Assembly (NCBI GenBank): GCA_038120095.1
Contig: JAYOKZ010000012.1
Span: forward strand, 12,158-76,157
DNA: 64,000 nucleotides
Origin: UBA2589 sp038120095
GTDB taxonomy: Bacteria > Gemmatimonadota > Gemmatimonadetes > Longimicrobiales > Gaopeijiaceae
Direction: 5' to 3'
Shown: in pieces, positions 1 to 8,963 of the stretch
Layout: each line of letters opens with the position of its first letter
Numbering within the stretch: the first letter of the stretch is position 1
Made by a program: the position numbers and the translations under genes
The notes under the pieces: generated by a model
Told to the model about the DNA's origin: nothing
Databases searched by the model: none
Seen by the model: the letters and a program-made list of their open reading frames with translations, nothing else

Positions 1-1330
1 CATACAGCGCCATGGCGAGCGAGCGCGGTATCGGCGTCGCCGACATCACGAGCATGTCCGGTGCGGCGGCATCGGACTCGAGGAGTGACATGCGCTGTTT
101 GACGCCGAACCGATGCTGCTCGTCGATCACCACGAGGCCCAGCGAATCGAAGGTGACCGACTCCTGAATCAACGAGTGGGTGCCTACGATCATTCGTGCC
201 GCGCCCGATCCGATCTCGTTGAGGGCTGCTCGTCGCTCGGAGGCACCCAGGGAGCCTGTCAGGAGGGTCACGCCAACCCCGAGCGGCTCCAGCATTCCAG
301 CGATACTCCGAGCGTGCTGCTCCGCCAGAATTTCTGTCGGTGCCATCAGGCACGCCTGCCGCCCACCCTCGGCAGCCAGAAGCATCGCGAACACCGCCAC
401 CGCCGTTTTTCCGGCGCCCACATCTCCCTGAAGCATCCGATTCATCCGCTGCGGGGACGCCATGTCCGCGTAAATCTCACGGAGCGCTCGGGCCTGGGCT
501 CCAGTGAGTTCAAAGGGCAAGGACTCGTGAAGGGGTCGAATCAGTTCGTTGGACCGGCGGTGGGCAATGCCGGAGCGCTTGTTCAGCGTCACTCGACGAG
601 CTCGAGCCTGAACGAGCTGAAGGAAGAAGAGTTCGTCGAAGGCAAGTCTCCGGCGCCCGCTCTCGGCCTCGTACACGGTCCCGGGTCGGTGGAGCGCGGT
701 CAGGGCGTCCGCCAGCGAGATCAGTCCGTGCTTCGACCTCATGCGAGATGGCATCCACTCATCATCGTCCGCCCACGCAATCATATCCGGGAGATTCTTG
801 TCGATGACCCCTCGAAGGACCCACTGCGGTACATCTTCCGAAGCCGGATAGGACACGAAGATCATTCCCGAACCCCGTTCGGCGCGAGGCACGCTGCTAT
901 CGTCCGACGAACGGGAACCTCGCTCGAGGACCGTGTGCTCACGCGGTTGCAGCTGCCTTCCGTGAAAGAACTTCACCTTGCCGGACACGAGGAGCACATC
1001 ACCCTCACGAAGGGTCCGGTCCAACCACGGCTGCCCCGGCCAGGCTACGGTGATCATGCCCGAGTCGTCCTCGAGCACCGCCTGAAAGATTCGCAGGCCC
1101 CGTCGTGTGGGGATCACGCCCTTGCTGCGAACCCGTCCGATGGCCGTGACGTCCATCCCGACCTCCAGGCTACCGATGGGCTCCACCGTCGACGCGTCGT
1201 CGTAGCGACGCGGGACGTGGTAGAGAAGGTCCCGTGCCGTCGTGATACCCAGACGCGCGAACCCGTCAGCTCTCTTGGGACCAACCCCTTTCAGGAACTG
1301 GATCGGTCGATCGAGGTGGGAATAGGTCAC
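1..1330 (-). CDS. recG: ATP-dependent DNA helicase RecG (N-terminal 443 residues; C-terminus outside window)
   Basis: RecG is a superfamily 2 helicase that remodels stalled replication forks and Holliday junctions. The minus-strand reading starts with GTG at 1330, overlapping the ftsY stop as GTGA, and stays open to the window edge. The N-terminus (LDRPIQFLKGVGPKRADGF) is the usual RecG wedge-domain opening. A Walker A motif, GDVGAGKT, has its lysine at about residue 308. The DEQHRFGVKQ motif II lies near residue 403, followed by SATPIPRSLAMALY (motif III region). Full RecG proteins are about 690 residues, so roughly one third is missing. The four-base overlap suggests translational coupling to ftsY at the tail of the dcw run. 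Family assignment is firm. Confidence 0.95.
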   Translation of the reverse strand, partial: MTYSHLDRPIQFLKGVGPKRADGFARLGITTARDLLYHVPRRYDDASTVEPIGSLEVGMDVTAIGRVRSKGVIPTRRGLRIFQAVLEDDSGMITVAWPGQPWLDRTLREGDVLLVSGKVKFFHGRQLQPREHTVLERGSRSSDDSSVPRAERGSGMIFVSYPASEDVPQWVLRGVIDKNLPDMIAWADDDEWMPSRMRSKHGLISLADALTALHRPGTVYEAESGRRRLAFDELFFLQLVQARARRVTLNKRSGIAHRRSNELIRPLHESLPFELTGAQARALREIYADMASPQRMNRMLQGDVGAGKTAVAVFAMLLAAEGGRQACLMAPTEILAEQHARSIAGMLEPLGVGVTLLTGSLGASERRAALNEIGSGAARMIVGTHSLIQESVTFDSLGLVVIDEQHRFGVKQRMSLLESDAAAPDMLVMSATPIPRSLAMALY

Positions 1331-2247
1331 CCGAAAACGGCTTCGACGAAGGCATTCACGTCAAAGGACTCCAGATCATCGAGACCTTCTCCCGTTCCGA
1401 TCAGCTTTACCGGGACACCGAACTCCTGTCTGAGGGCCACGACGATCCCGCCTCGAGCTGTCGAGTCCATCTTCGAGAGGAGGATACCGGTCACGTCGAC
1501 CGCTGCCGAGAATGCCTCGACCTGCCGGAGAGCATTCTGCCCGACGGTCGCGTCGAGAACGAGCAGCGTCTCGTGAGGAGCACCGGCACTCCGCCGGCGC
1601 ACCACGCGATCGATCTTGCTCAACTCCTCCATGAGCCCACGGTTGGTATGCAGGCGACCGGCTGTGTCAATCAGCAGAACGTCAACGCCCCGAGCCTCCG
1701 CGGCGTCTAGGGCATCGAACGCCACGGCCGCCGGGTCGCCACCCTGCTGGCCCCGGATGAAATGCGCACCAATACGATCTGCCCACATCTCGAGCTGAGC
1801 GACGGCCCCGGCCCGATACGTATCGGCTGCCGCGACCATGACACTTTGACCTTCCTGCATCAGATGGTGGGCAAGCTTCGCGACCGACGTCGTCTTCCCG
1901 ACACCATTCACCCCGACGATCAGGTAGACCGTGGGACCGAGATCGGCAGCCTCGAGCTCGGCTTGCCCGCCGGAGTCGAGGATGCCTGCGACTTCCGCCC
2001 GCAGCGCGCTGACGAGCAGATCGGGATTGCGGGCCTTGCCTCTCCGCAGAACCTCCTCCGCCCGATCGGTGAGGCGCAGTGTGGCGGCCACGCCAAAGTC
2101 AGCGGCGAGGAGTCGCTCCTCGAGATCTTCGAGCGACGCGACATCGATCCCTCCGGCCATCACGCGAACATCGGTCAGCGCCAGGTCGACCAGACGTTTC
2201 CAGAGGCCCTTCGATGCCTCCGGCTTCTTCCTCAGGAGCCTCGCCAT
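1327..2247 (-). CDS. ftsY: Signal recognition particle receptor FtsY
   Basis: FtsY is the SRP-receptor GTPase that docks ribosome-nascent-chain complexes at the inner membrane. The 306-residue product has a short basic N-terminus (MARLLRKKPEASKG), a four-helix N domain, then the SRP GTPase motifs GVNGVGKTT (P loop), DTYRAGAVAQL, DTAGRLHTN and LSKMDSTARGG. The long acidic A domain of E. coli FtsY is absent, as in many non-enterobacterial forms. The ATG at 2247 was chosen because a GAGGGG-type ribosome binding site precedes it and it clears the upstream gene, which ends at 2261. A longer in-frame start at 2298 would overlap that gene. It sits between the vWA protein and recG, probably in one transcript. 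Confidence 0.94.
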   Translation of the reverse strand: MARLLRKKPEASKGLWKRLVDLALTDVRVMAGGIDVASLEDLEERLLAADFGVAATLRLTDRAEEVLRRGKARNPDLLVSALRAEVAGILDSGGQAELEAADLGPTVYLIVGVNGVGKTTSVAKLAHHLMQEGQSVMVAAADTYRAGAVAQLEMWADRIGAHFIRGQQGGDPAAVAFDALDAAEARGVDVLLIDTAGRLHTNRGLMEELSKIDRVVRRRSAGAPHETLLVLDATVGQNALRQVEAFSAAVDVTGILLSKMDSTARGGIVVALRQEFGVPVKLIGTGEGLDDLESFDVNAFVEAVFG

Positions 2248-2260
2248 CCGCCGGGACCCC

Positions 2261-4204
2261 TCAGCGCAGCCCGCTGCGGCGGCGAACGATCCACTCACCG
2301 CACAGCAGCAGGATCAGCAGGGCATACGGCCACGGAGAGGTTCGCAGCGGCCGCCCACCCCCGTCCGACCACCCGAGCGCCGCTCCCCGCAGCGGCAACT
2401 CGGGCTCTTCCGGCGCCGGCAACAGTTCGAGTGAATTCCCGGCAACATCGAAACGTCCTGACGAAAGTGTATCTCCACCTTCGGTCAGCGTGGTGTAGTC
2501 GTATGTGCCCGGGGGCAGCGGGTTTATCGACGCGATCGGAGTGCCGGCCAAGGTCGTATCCACCGCGACTCCATCCCCGCTCTCGACCCGCACCCGCAGC
2601 GACGCGGAATCCCCCAGGGTCTGCCACGAGAGGCGTTCACCTCGAGCAAAGACCGACTTCGTCGGCCGAGGTTCCGTGGTGGCGGCCACCTCGTCAGCCA
2701 GCAGCCATCCGGAGATGCCCGACCAGATCCTCCGATAAGGCTCACGCCCCTGATCCCGCATCGCCCAACGCCAGAACTCCGAGGCCAGTGCGACGGCCAC
2801 ACGCCCCTCCTGACGATCCAGCAGGCTGAAGGCACTCTCCGGGGAGCCCGCACCCCGCAGCTGAATCAGCAGCGGAGCGAGCGAGGACCGGGCTTCGGGG
2901 ACCAGAACTCCCCCCAGAGGAGGCAGGCCCTGAAGTTCGACCCCTGCCAGAACCCCGGCGATGGGAGAGGTCGGGACGTCCGGCGACACATACCATTCGC
3001 CGGGTGCAGGCTCCTCCACACTCAGCCCCACAAGGGCAGCCCCGTCAGAGTCGACAGGAAGGATGAGTCGACGACCCGGGCGCGAAGCGATGGTCCGAAT
3101 CCACTCATCCGTGTCACGCCCGAGGCCGTGCAGCACGAGCAGCGCGGCGTCCGCCGCCGCTCGGCGAACCGTAGCCGAGTCTACCGGTGTCCCTCGATCG
3201 GCCGCCGGCCCCAGCGTGACATAGCGGTCCGGACCGACCCGGAGATAGCCCGCGGCAGGAAGGCCGGTGACATCCCCGAGAACGGGAAGCAGGTATCGCG
3301 GCTCCCAATCGGGCAAAGCGGAGATCAGGACCAGGGCTCCCGACCGGTAGCCGATGTTCGCGTAGGTAACCCCCTCGTCATCGCCCGGAAAGCCATCGAA
3401 GTCCCGGCCAACGACTCGCGCCGTGAAACGCGCTCGTCCTCTCGCCTCGACGGTCGGGAGTTCGACGCGCACGGTCGAGCGAAGACCGACCGCCGGCGCG
3501 GTCGTCTCGGCCCGGGCCACGACGCGCCCCTCCTCCAGAATCTCGATCGCGACCGACTCGGATGGCGTACCGCCGAAGATCTCCACCTCTGCAACCGGCC
3601 GCTCGTCGGGTCGCGGCACGTCGGAGACGTCGATTCCCGCAATGCCTGCGTTCGAGGTGGCTCGTGACAGATCCTCAAATTCGACGGACAGGGGAAGATC
3701 CTCCAGGGCTGAACGGATCGCCACTCGATCGTTGAAGCGAAGATCTGACAGGACTCGTGCCTCGCGTGCTCCCGACTCCGCAACCGCGCGAAGCACAGGC
3801 GCGAGTTCACTGAGGGACCCGTCGAACACGACCTCACCGTCCGGGATCGTGGGCGTCACGTTACCGTCCCCGAATCGAACGACCGTCCATCCCTCTGCGG
3901 CGAGTTCCGCGGCCCGCTCGACCGCCGAGTCCGACGGAGAGCGACCATCATCCCCGATCGCGGTCATGCTCGCGGACACGTCCAGCAGGACCCACCGCCC
4001 GCCACCCTTCGAGGCCTCGCCGACGGGGATTCGCGGATCAAACAGAAGCATGAGCAGGAGAACGAGGGTGACGGACCGAGCCACCGCGAGCCAGCGCCCG
4101 GCCGGCACGCTGAGTTCAACGCGCAGGTAGATCCAGAATGCATAGGCGGTCAGCACCCCACCGAGCGTCAGGAGGAGCAGAACGCGGATCAGAGGAGACC
4201 CCAC
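2261..4204 (-). CDS. Membrane-anchored von Willebrand factor A-domain protein
   Basis: The 647-residue protein has two N-terminal membrane segments (about residues 6-27 and 39-56). It then has a vWA-like fold with a MIDAS-type LLDVSASM sequence near residue 72, a long extracytoplasmic region with beta-rich stretches, and a final membrane segment at about 618-638 ending in basic residues (RRRSGLR). This layout recalls BatA/BatB-type and glutamine-amidotransferase-like vWA membrane proteins. I cannot name an orthologue. It lies 8 bases from the M23 peptidase upstream and 13 bases from ftsY downstream, so it is probably co-transcribed with the division cluster. An envelope role is an inference from position and topology only. 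Confidence 0.8.
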   Translation of the reverse strand: MGSPLIRVLLLLTLGGVLTAYAFWIYLRVELSVPAGRWLAVARSVTLVLLLMLLFDPRIPVGEASKGGGRWVLLDVSASMTAIGDDGRSPSDSAVERAAELAAEGWTVVRFGDGNVTPTIPDGEVVFDGSLSELAPVLRAVAESGAREARVLSDLRFNDRVAIRSALEDLPLSVEFEDLSRATSNAGIAGIDVSDVPRPDERPVAEVEIFGGTPSESVAIEILEEGRVVARAETTAPAVGLRSTVRVELPTVEARGRARFTARVVGRDFDGFPGDDEGVTYANIGYRSGALVLISALPDWEPRYLLPVLGDVTGLPAAGYLRVGPDRYVTLGPAADRGTPVDSATVRRAAADAALLVLHGLGRDTDEWIRTIASRPGRRLILPVDSDGAALVGLSVEEPAPGEWYVSPDVPTSPIAGVLAGVELQGLPPLGGVLVPEARSSLAPLLIQLRGAGSPESAFSLLDRQEGRVAVALASEFWRWAMRDQGREPYRRIWSGISGWLLADEVAATTEPRPTKSVFARGERLSWQTLGDSASLRVRVESGDGVAVDTTLAGTPIASINPLPPGTYDYTTLTEGGDTLSSGRFDVAGNSLELLPAPEEPELPLRGAALGWSDGGGRPLRTSPWPYALLILLLCGEWIVRRRSGLR

Positions 4205-4212
4205 GGTTGTGC

Positions 4213-5520
4213 CTACGCTCCTCCGCCCTGCTCCGCCCCGTCCGGCGACCGGTCCTGGCCGTCCTGAGTCGAGAACGTGCGGACCGGGCCCAGCCGGGGG
4301 ATCGTCTCGAGCAGGTCGTAACGTCCCGTCATTTCAGCCCGCCAGCGCACCATGTCGTCGGCGGGCACCGGATCCCCAGCAGGCAGATCCACGGAAAGCG
4401 GATCGAACTGACGGCCGTTCTGAAGCATCTCGTAATGCAGGTGCGGCCCGGTCGCCAGACCGCTCATTCCGACGAACCCGATGACATCACTCTGGCGGAC
4501 CCGCGTGCCGAGACGCACCTCACTCCTGAAACGAGACAGATGGGCATAGCGGGTGACCCATCCGTTCGGGTGACGGATTTCGACCGTGTTGCCGAAGCTC
4601 CCCTTCGGGCCGCGATGGATCACGACCCCGTCAGACGTCGCCATGATGGGCGTGCCGGTGTCAGCGGCGTAGTCGATCCCGCGATGGGCACGGATAGTAT
4701 TGAGGACGGGGTGCCTCCGGCCGCTGGAGAAGCGCCCGGAGATCCGTCGGTACGAGAGCGGCTTCAGAAGAAAGGCGCGTCGAACCGATTCTCCCTCCAG
4801 GTCGAAGTACGAACCTCGTCCATCGCCGTTCGGATCGAAATAGATCGCGTGGTACGGTGTGCCACTGTTCACGAATTCGGCCGCCAGAAGTTTCCCGGCC
4901 CGCATCGAACCATCCGGGCGCACCTCTCGCTCGAACGCGAAGCGGTAGCGGTCCCCGGGACGTATCTGCCGTGAAAAGTCCATCTGCCACTGAAACACGT
5001 TGTCCAGGTGGTCGATCAGGAGGTTGCGGTCTTCGAAGGTCAGGGTGGCGAGTTCATCGTTTTCGACCACCGATCCCCAGAACGTCTGGCTGATTTCCCC
5101 TGTGGCGTAGATCGTGTCCACAAAGATGGGGGTCTGAATCAGGTGTGACGCCCAACCCACCATGGTCCGGTCCAGCCGGACCGTCTGATCCCTGTTTACC
5201 GCGACGTCGACTCCTCTGAGCTCATCCGAGGCCGGGAGGTAACGAAGCGTGATTTCGGCCCGCTCCCTGAGGCGTCGCGGGTCGGCGTGCTCCTGAAAGG
5301 CAAGGAGAAGCGCCGCCTGCTCGTTCGCATCGATGGCACCGTAGAGAAGTGCCCCGAACGTTTCACCCCGGCCCAGGGTGTGGATCTCCACACGCTCGGC
5401 GGGCGGAACCCAGACGGTGGCGAGAGAGCCAACTTCCGGTGCCTGACGAGTACACGCGGAGGCCGCGAGCAGCGCCAAGGCGATACTCACCGCTCCGGTC
5501 ATAGTCTTGATGTCCCGCAT
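4213..5520 (-). CDS. M23-family peptidoglycan metallopeptidase (MepM-like), putative lipoprotein
   Basis: The product is a predicted zinc endopeptidase, or a divergent activator, acting on peptidoglycan cross-links outside the inner membrane. The 435-residue protein has an N-terminal hydrophobic signal ending in ALLAASAC, a weak lipobox. A middle domain with OapA/LysM-like character follows. The C-terminal LytM domain carries HRGIDYA (HxxxD zinc ligands) and GPHLHYEM (HxH), and these zinc-binding motifs look intact, so an active enzyme is likely. The second ATG (5520) is preferred because AGGAGG lies 8 bases before it, while the first ATG at 5526 is only 2 bases from that site. Its place after ftsZ suggests a role in septal wall remodelling, which is an inference. 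Confidence 0.9.
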   Translation of the reverse strand: MRDIKTMTGAVSIALALLAASACTRQAPEVGSLATVWVPPAERVEIHTLGRGETFGALLYGAIDANEQAALLLAFQEHADPRRLRERAEITLRYLPASDELRGVDVAVNRDQTVRLDRTMVGWASHLIQTPIFVDTIYATGEISQTFWGSVVENDELATLTFEDRNLLIDHLDNVFQWQMDFSRQIRPGDRYRFAFEREVRPDGSMRAGKLLAAEFVNSGTPYHAIYFDPNGDGRGSYFDLEGESVRRAFLLKPLSYRRISGRFSSGRRHPVLNTIRAHRGIDYAADTGTPIMATSDGVVIHRGPKGSFGNTVEIRHPNGWVTRYAHLSRFRSEVRLGTRVRQSDVIGFVGMSGLATGPHLHYEMLQNGRQFDPLSVDLPAGDPVPADDMVRWRAEMTGRYDLLETIPRLGPVRTFSTQDGQDRSPDGAEQGGGA

Positions 5521-5650
5521 CACCATCGCCTCCTGAGATCGACCCTGCCATCCCGAAACCGTCCCGAGGGGGCCGGACGGTCGACTGCCCGGCGGACGTC
5601 TCCGCCGGACAGTCCATCGCCAAACGACGAACCGGAGCTAGGGATCCGGC

Positions 5651-6910
5651 TCAGTCCATCTGGCGACGAATGAACGTCGGAATGTCCAACCCTTCGATCT
5701 GTTCCCGAGACACAATCCGCTCCGGGAACCGCGAAAGGGGGAGCACAGGTTCGGATGCCCCGCCCCCAACCGCAACCCGTTGCTCCGGAAGTTCGACCGG
5801 CACACTCGGCGCCGGTGCCTCGAACGCCGGCTGAACGACCTCGGTAACCGGCTCGACGGGGCGCGTCGCCTCCGTGTGAACCGGATGCCGGTTCGGGGCC
5901 GGCGGGACGGCGCGGCGGAAGTTCCCTGATATGACTTTGTCGTCGTTCTCCGAGTCAAAACCTGTCGCGATCACCGTGACGCGAATCTGGTTTTCAAGCT
6001 CCGGATTGTGGACAGCACCGAAGATGATTTCCGCTTCCTCTCCTGCCTCTTCCTGGATGATCGACGAGATCGTCGTGACCTCGTCGATGGCCAGGTCCAT
6101 GCCCCCGGTGATGTTGATCAGAACACCCTTCGCACCCGCGATGGACACGTCATCGAGCAGCGGCGACGAGATCGCCTCCTGAGCGGCTTCCTGAGCCCGG
6201 TTGTCCCCTTCCCCGAAACCCGAACCCATGAGCGCCGGGCCCCGTGCGGACATGACCGTACGAACGTCCGCAAAGTCGACGTTGATCTCACCGGTGACCC
6301 TGATGAGGTCGGAGATGCCCTGGGTCGCATTCAGGAGGATCTCGTCGGCCTTCTTGAGCGCATCCTTGAATGAGGTGCCCTTCGGGACGACGGACAGAAG
6401 CCGGTCGTTGGGCACGAGGATCATCGTGTCCACGGCGCGCCGAAGCTCGGCCAGTCCCTGAGCAGCCTGCCGCTCGCGCTTCTTGCCCTCGAACGCGAAC
6501 GGCTTCGTGACGACCCCGATCGTGAGCGCACCCATGTCCCGAGCGATATCCGCCACCATGGGGGCAGCACCTGTACCGGTGCCTCCACCCATTCCCGCCG
6601 TCACGAACACGAGATCAGCCCCTTCGAGGGCCCGTCGCACCTCTTCCTCGCTCTCCGCGAGCGCCTGACGGCCTACCTCCGGGCGTGCTCCTGCCCCCAG
6701 GCCCCGAGTCAGCTTCTTGCCGATCTGAAGCGTGACCTGAGCTTTCGAGTGCTTGAGCGCCTGGCCATCCGTGTTCACCGAGATGAACTCCACCCCCTCG
6801 AGTTCTTCGTCGATCATGCGATTGACGGCGTTCCCGCCGGCTCCCCCCACGCCCACAACCTTCATGCGCGCGTTCGCGATCGGGGTCTCTTCGAATTCGA
6901 AGATCATCAT
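5651..6910 (-). CDS. ftsZ: Cell division GTPase FtsZ
   Basis: FtsZ is the tubulin-like GTPase that forms the division ring. The 419-residue product shows VGVGGAGGNAVNRM at the N-terminus, the tubulin signature GGGTGTGAAP, the T7-loop region NVDFADV and FNGD-type core segments. A proline-rich variable linker leads to the conserved C-terminal peptide LDIPTFIRRQMD, which binds FtsA. The start at 6910 is set by GGGAGGAG five bases upstream. An in-frame start at 6940 lies before that site and is unlikely. It follows ftsA after 36 bases. A 130-base gap with a GC-rich imperfect hairpin but no T-run separates it from the peptidase gene downstream. Confidence 0.98.
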   Translation of the reverse strand: MMIFEFEETPIANARMKVVGVGGAGGNAVNRMIDEELEGVEFISVNTDGQALKHSKAQVTLQIGKKLTRGLGAGARPEVGRQALAESEEEVRRALEGADLVFVTAGMGGGTGTGAAPMVADIARDMGALTIGVVTKPFAFEGKKRERQAAQGLAELRRAVDTMILVPNDRLLSVVPKGTSFKDALKKADEILLNATQGISDLIRVTGEINVDFADVRTVMSARGPALMGSGFGEGDNRAQEAAQEAISSPLLDDVSIAGAKGVLINITGGMDLAIDEVTTISSIIQEEAGEEAEIIFGAVHNPELENQIRVTVIATGFDSENDDKVISGNFRRAVPPAPNRHPVHTEATRPVEPVTEVVQPAFEAPAPSVPVELPEQRVAVGGGASEPVLPLSRFPERIVSREQIEGLDIPTFIRRQMD

Positions 6911-6946
6911 GTTCTCCTCCCTAGCGGAGATCGGGTACAACTGCGA

Positions 6947-8176
6947 CTAGAAGAATTCCTTCAACCACACACCGAGTTTGGTGACGATCCCGGACGCCCG
7001 GGTCGATGCACCTCGACCGGTTTCTGCAAAGCGGTCCGCACCCCAGAGTGCGAGACCTGCCCCAACCGTAAATCGCGGTCTTGCAACAACATCTGCAATT
7101 CCACCCAGACCTTCCGAGGGTACCCCGAGCCGGACTGGCGCCGCAAAGATCTGCTGTGCGAGCTCGACGATACCCGGGATCGCCGTCGTCCCACCGCTCA
7201 GGACGATGCCAGCCCCCAGCTTCTCGAGCGCCCCGCGATCCTCAAGCTCACCCTGGATGATTCCGAACATCTCATCGAGGCGCTGCTCGACGATGTGCGC
7301 GATCAGCTCGCAGGCGACCGACCGCATCTGGTTCGGTGACGGACCGGGCAGATCGACGGTCTCTCTCGGGTCCACCATCTGCGCGAATGCATGAGCGTGA
7401 TGCTCCTTCGCACGCTGTGCCTCCTTGTACGGCACCGCGAGACCTCGCATGAGATCCTGCGTCAAGGTCGCCCCGCCGAACGGGAGAATGGCGACATGGT
7501 GAATCTTGCCCTCGTAGTAGGCGGCGACGTTGGTCGTTTGTGCCCCCATCTCGACCATGGCCACGCCCACTTCCTTCTCGTCCTCCGTGAGGACCGCACG
7601 AGCGCCCGCCAGCGGCTCGAGAACGAGTTCCTGGACCCGATACCCCGCGCGATTCACCGCCTTGGTGATGTTCGCGGATGCCGTCACCTGACAGGTGACC
7701 AGAAAGACTTCACTCTCGAGACGGACGCCCGACATCCCGAGGGGATCCTTGATGCCGCCCTGGTAATCCACCCTGTACTCCTGGGGGATGGCGTGAACCA
7801 TTTCCCTGTCCGGAGGCAGGGCCACAGCGCGTGCCACGATGTGTACACGCTCCACGTCATCCGGCGTCACCTCGTGCTCGGAGATTGCGACGACTCCCAT
7901 GGAGTTTGTCGCCCGCACATGATCCCCGCCGATTCCAGCGTACACCCGATCGACCGAGACCCCTGCCATCAATTCCGCCTCGTTCATCGCGTTCCGAACG
8001 GACTGGGTCATCTCGTCGATGTTCGTGACGAGGTCACCACGGAGACCCGCCGTCGGGGCCTGCCCCACGCCGAGAACGGTCAGCCCCGGTCGGCGCGGAT
8101 CCCCGATCACCTCTCCGATGACGGCGCAGGTGTGTGTGCTTCCGATGTCGAGTCCGGCGATCAGATTCGAACGCAT
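6947..8176 (-). CDS. ftsA: Cell division protein FtsA
   Basis: FtsA is the actin-like ATPase that tethers FtsZ filaments to the membrane. The 409-residue product opens with MRSNLIAGLDIGSTHTCAVIGE (phosphate-1 motif). It has the SHS2/1C domain region, VAMVEMGAQTTNVA (phosphate-2), and VLSGGTTAIPGI (adenosine motif). The C-terminus (VTKLGVWLKEFF) is an amphipathic membrane-targeting helix. The ATG at 8176 lies one base past the ftsQ stop (TGA-C-ATG). The frame is open further upstream but that region codes for ftsQ in another frame. Translational coupling with ftsQ is likely. Confidence 0.97.
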   Translation of the reverse strand: MRSNLIAGLDIGSTHTCAVIGEVIGDPRRPGLTVLGVGQAPTAGLRGDLVTNIDEMTQSVRNAMNEAELMAGVSVDRVYAGIGGDHVRATNSMGVVAISEHEVTPDDVERVHIVARAVALPPDREMVHAIPQEYRVDYQGGIKDPLGMSGVRLESEVFLVTCQVTASANITKAVNRAGYRVQELVLEPLAGARAVLTEDEKEVGVAMVEMGAQTTNVAAYYEGKIHHVAILPFGGATLTQDLMRGLAVPYKEAQRAKEHHAHAFAQMVDPRETVDLPGPSPNQMRSVACELIAHIVEQRLDEMFGIIQGELEDRGALEKLGAGIVLSGGTTAIPGIVELAQQIFAAPVRLGVPSEGLGGIADVVARPRFTVGAGLALWGADRFAETGRGASTRASGIVTKLGVWLKEFF

Positions 8177-8177
8177 G

Positions 8178-8963
8178 TCATCGGCTCCCGGCCGAGAGGG
8201 TTGAAAGGGCGGGGCCGCTTGATTCACTGCGGATGACGACCTGCTCGGCGAAACGAAGATCGACTTCGGCAGGCGGACGGCCTGCGCGTTCCTGCATCGC
8301 GTGCCCGAGCGCCGACTCCCCTTCACGGATGCGGGAGCCGGTCGTGCGCATGGGCATGACGAAGTCCACGTCCGGGCTCGTAAGTCGGACGGCCACGACC
8401 CCCGGTGCATACCATCGAATCGTGGAGATCCGATGGGCAAAATCCTGGTGCGTAGCGGTGAGGTGCTCGACCTCGGCGGCAAGAGAACTGACCTCGTCGG
8501 GGAACACCACCGCATCATCGGGAAGGGACTGCCTCGAGCTGATGATCGGCAGATCGAGGCGATGGACTGTCGGATCCAGCGGGAGGCGAACCCCGTCGGC
8601 ATCCAGAGCCTCGAGGAGCGGTGTCGCCGCCAGGGCAACCGGAATCCGCTCCTCCACCTGCACGAGCAGACCGTGCGGCACGCGGCGATGGATTTCGACG
8701 GAGCGGACGAGCGGGTCGGCCTCGATGCGCGCACGCCAGAGTTCCACATCTCCCCACACGGAGGCGAACGAGCCGAGGTCCATCCGCTCGATGACGGCTT
8801 CCTCGGTCAGGACCTCGATTCCCGTCACGTTCACAGTCTGGACCGCGAACATGTCGAGCCCCCGCACCGCCTCGAGCATCCCCGGCCCCCAATACACGAG
8901 TGGCCCCAAGGCCGCTGTGAGGACCATCACCCGGAGTTGACGCTTCATCGTCGGGCTACGCAT
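8178..8963 (-). CDS. ftsQ: Cell division protein FtsQ (POTRA domain)
   Basis: FtsQ is a bitopic divisome scaffold that recruits FtsB and FtsL. The 261-residue product has one membrane segment near the N-terminus (LRVMVLTAALGPLVYWG). A POTRA domain follows, with the typical strand MFAVQTVNVTGIEVLTEEAV and LVRSVEIHRRVPHGLLVQVEER, then the FtsQ beta domain. The start is set at ATG 8963 because GGGGAG lies 7 bases upstream. A GTG at 8978 in the same frame is an alternative. The gene overlaps the end of murC by 8 bases. In many bacteria murB or ddl sits between murC and ftsQ, but here they are directly adjacent. Confidence 0.92.
   Translation of the reverse strand: MRSPTMKRQLRVMVLTAALGPLVYWGPGMLEAVRGLDMFAVQTVNVTGIEVLTEEAVIERMDLGSFASVWGDVELWRARIEADPLVRSVEIHRRVPHGLLVQVEERIPVALAATPLLEALDADGVRLPLDPTVHRLDLPIISSRQSLPDDAVVFPDEVSSLAAEVEHLTATHQDFAHRISTIRWYAPGVVAVRLTSPDVDFVMPMRTTGSRIREGESALGHAMQERAGRPPAEVDLRFAEQVVIRSESSGPALSTLSAGSR

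Noticed and set aside
113..1576. Long plus-strand open frame of 487 codons opposite recG and ftsY
   Set aside because: Its product is Arg/His/Pro-rich without motifs, and the minus strand codes for clear RecG and FtsY. High-GC coding DNA commonly leaves such antisense frames open.
5590..5622. GC-rich hairpin between ftsZ and the M23 peptidase as a terminator
   Set aside because: An eight-base-pair stem is present, but no T-run follows on the minus strand. Downstream genes appear to belong to the same run.
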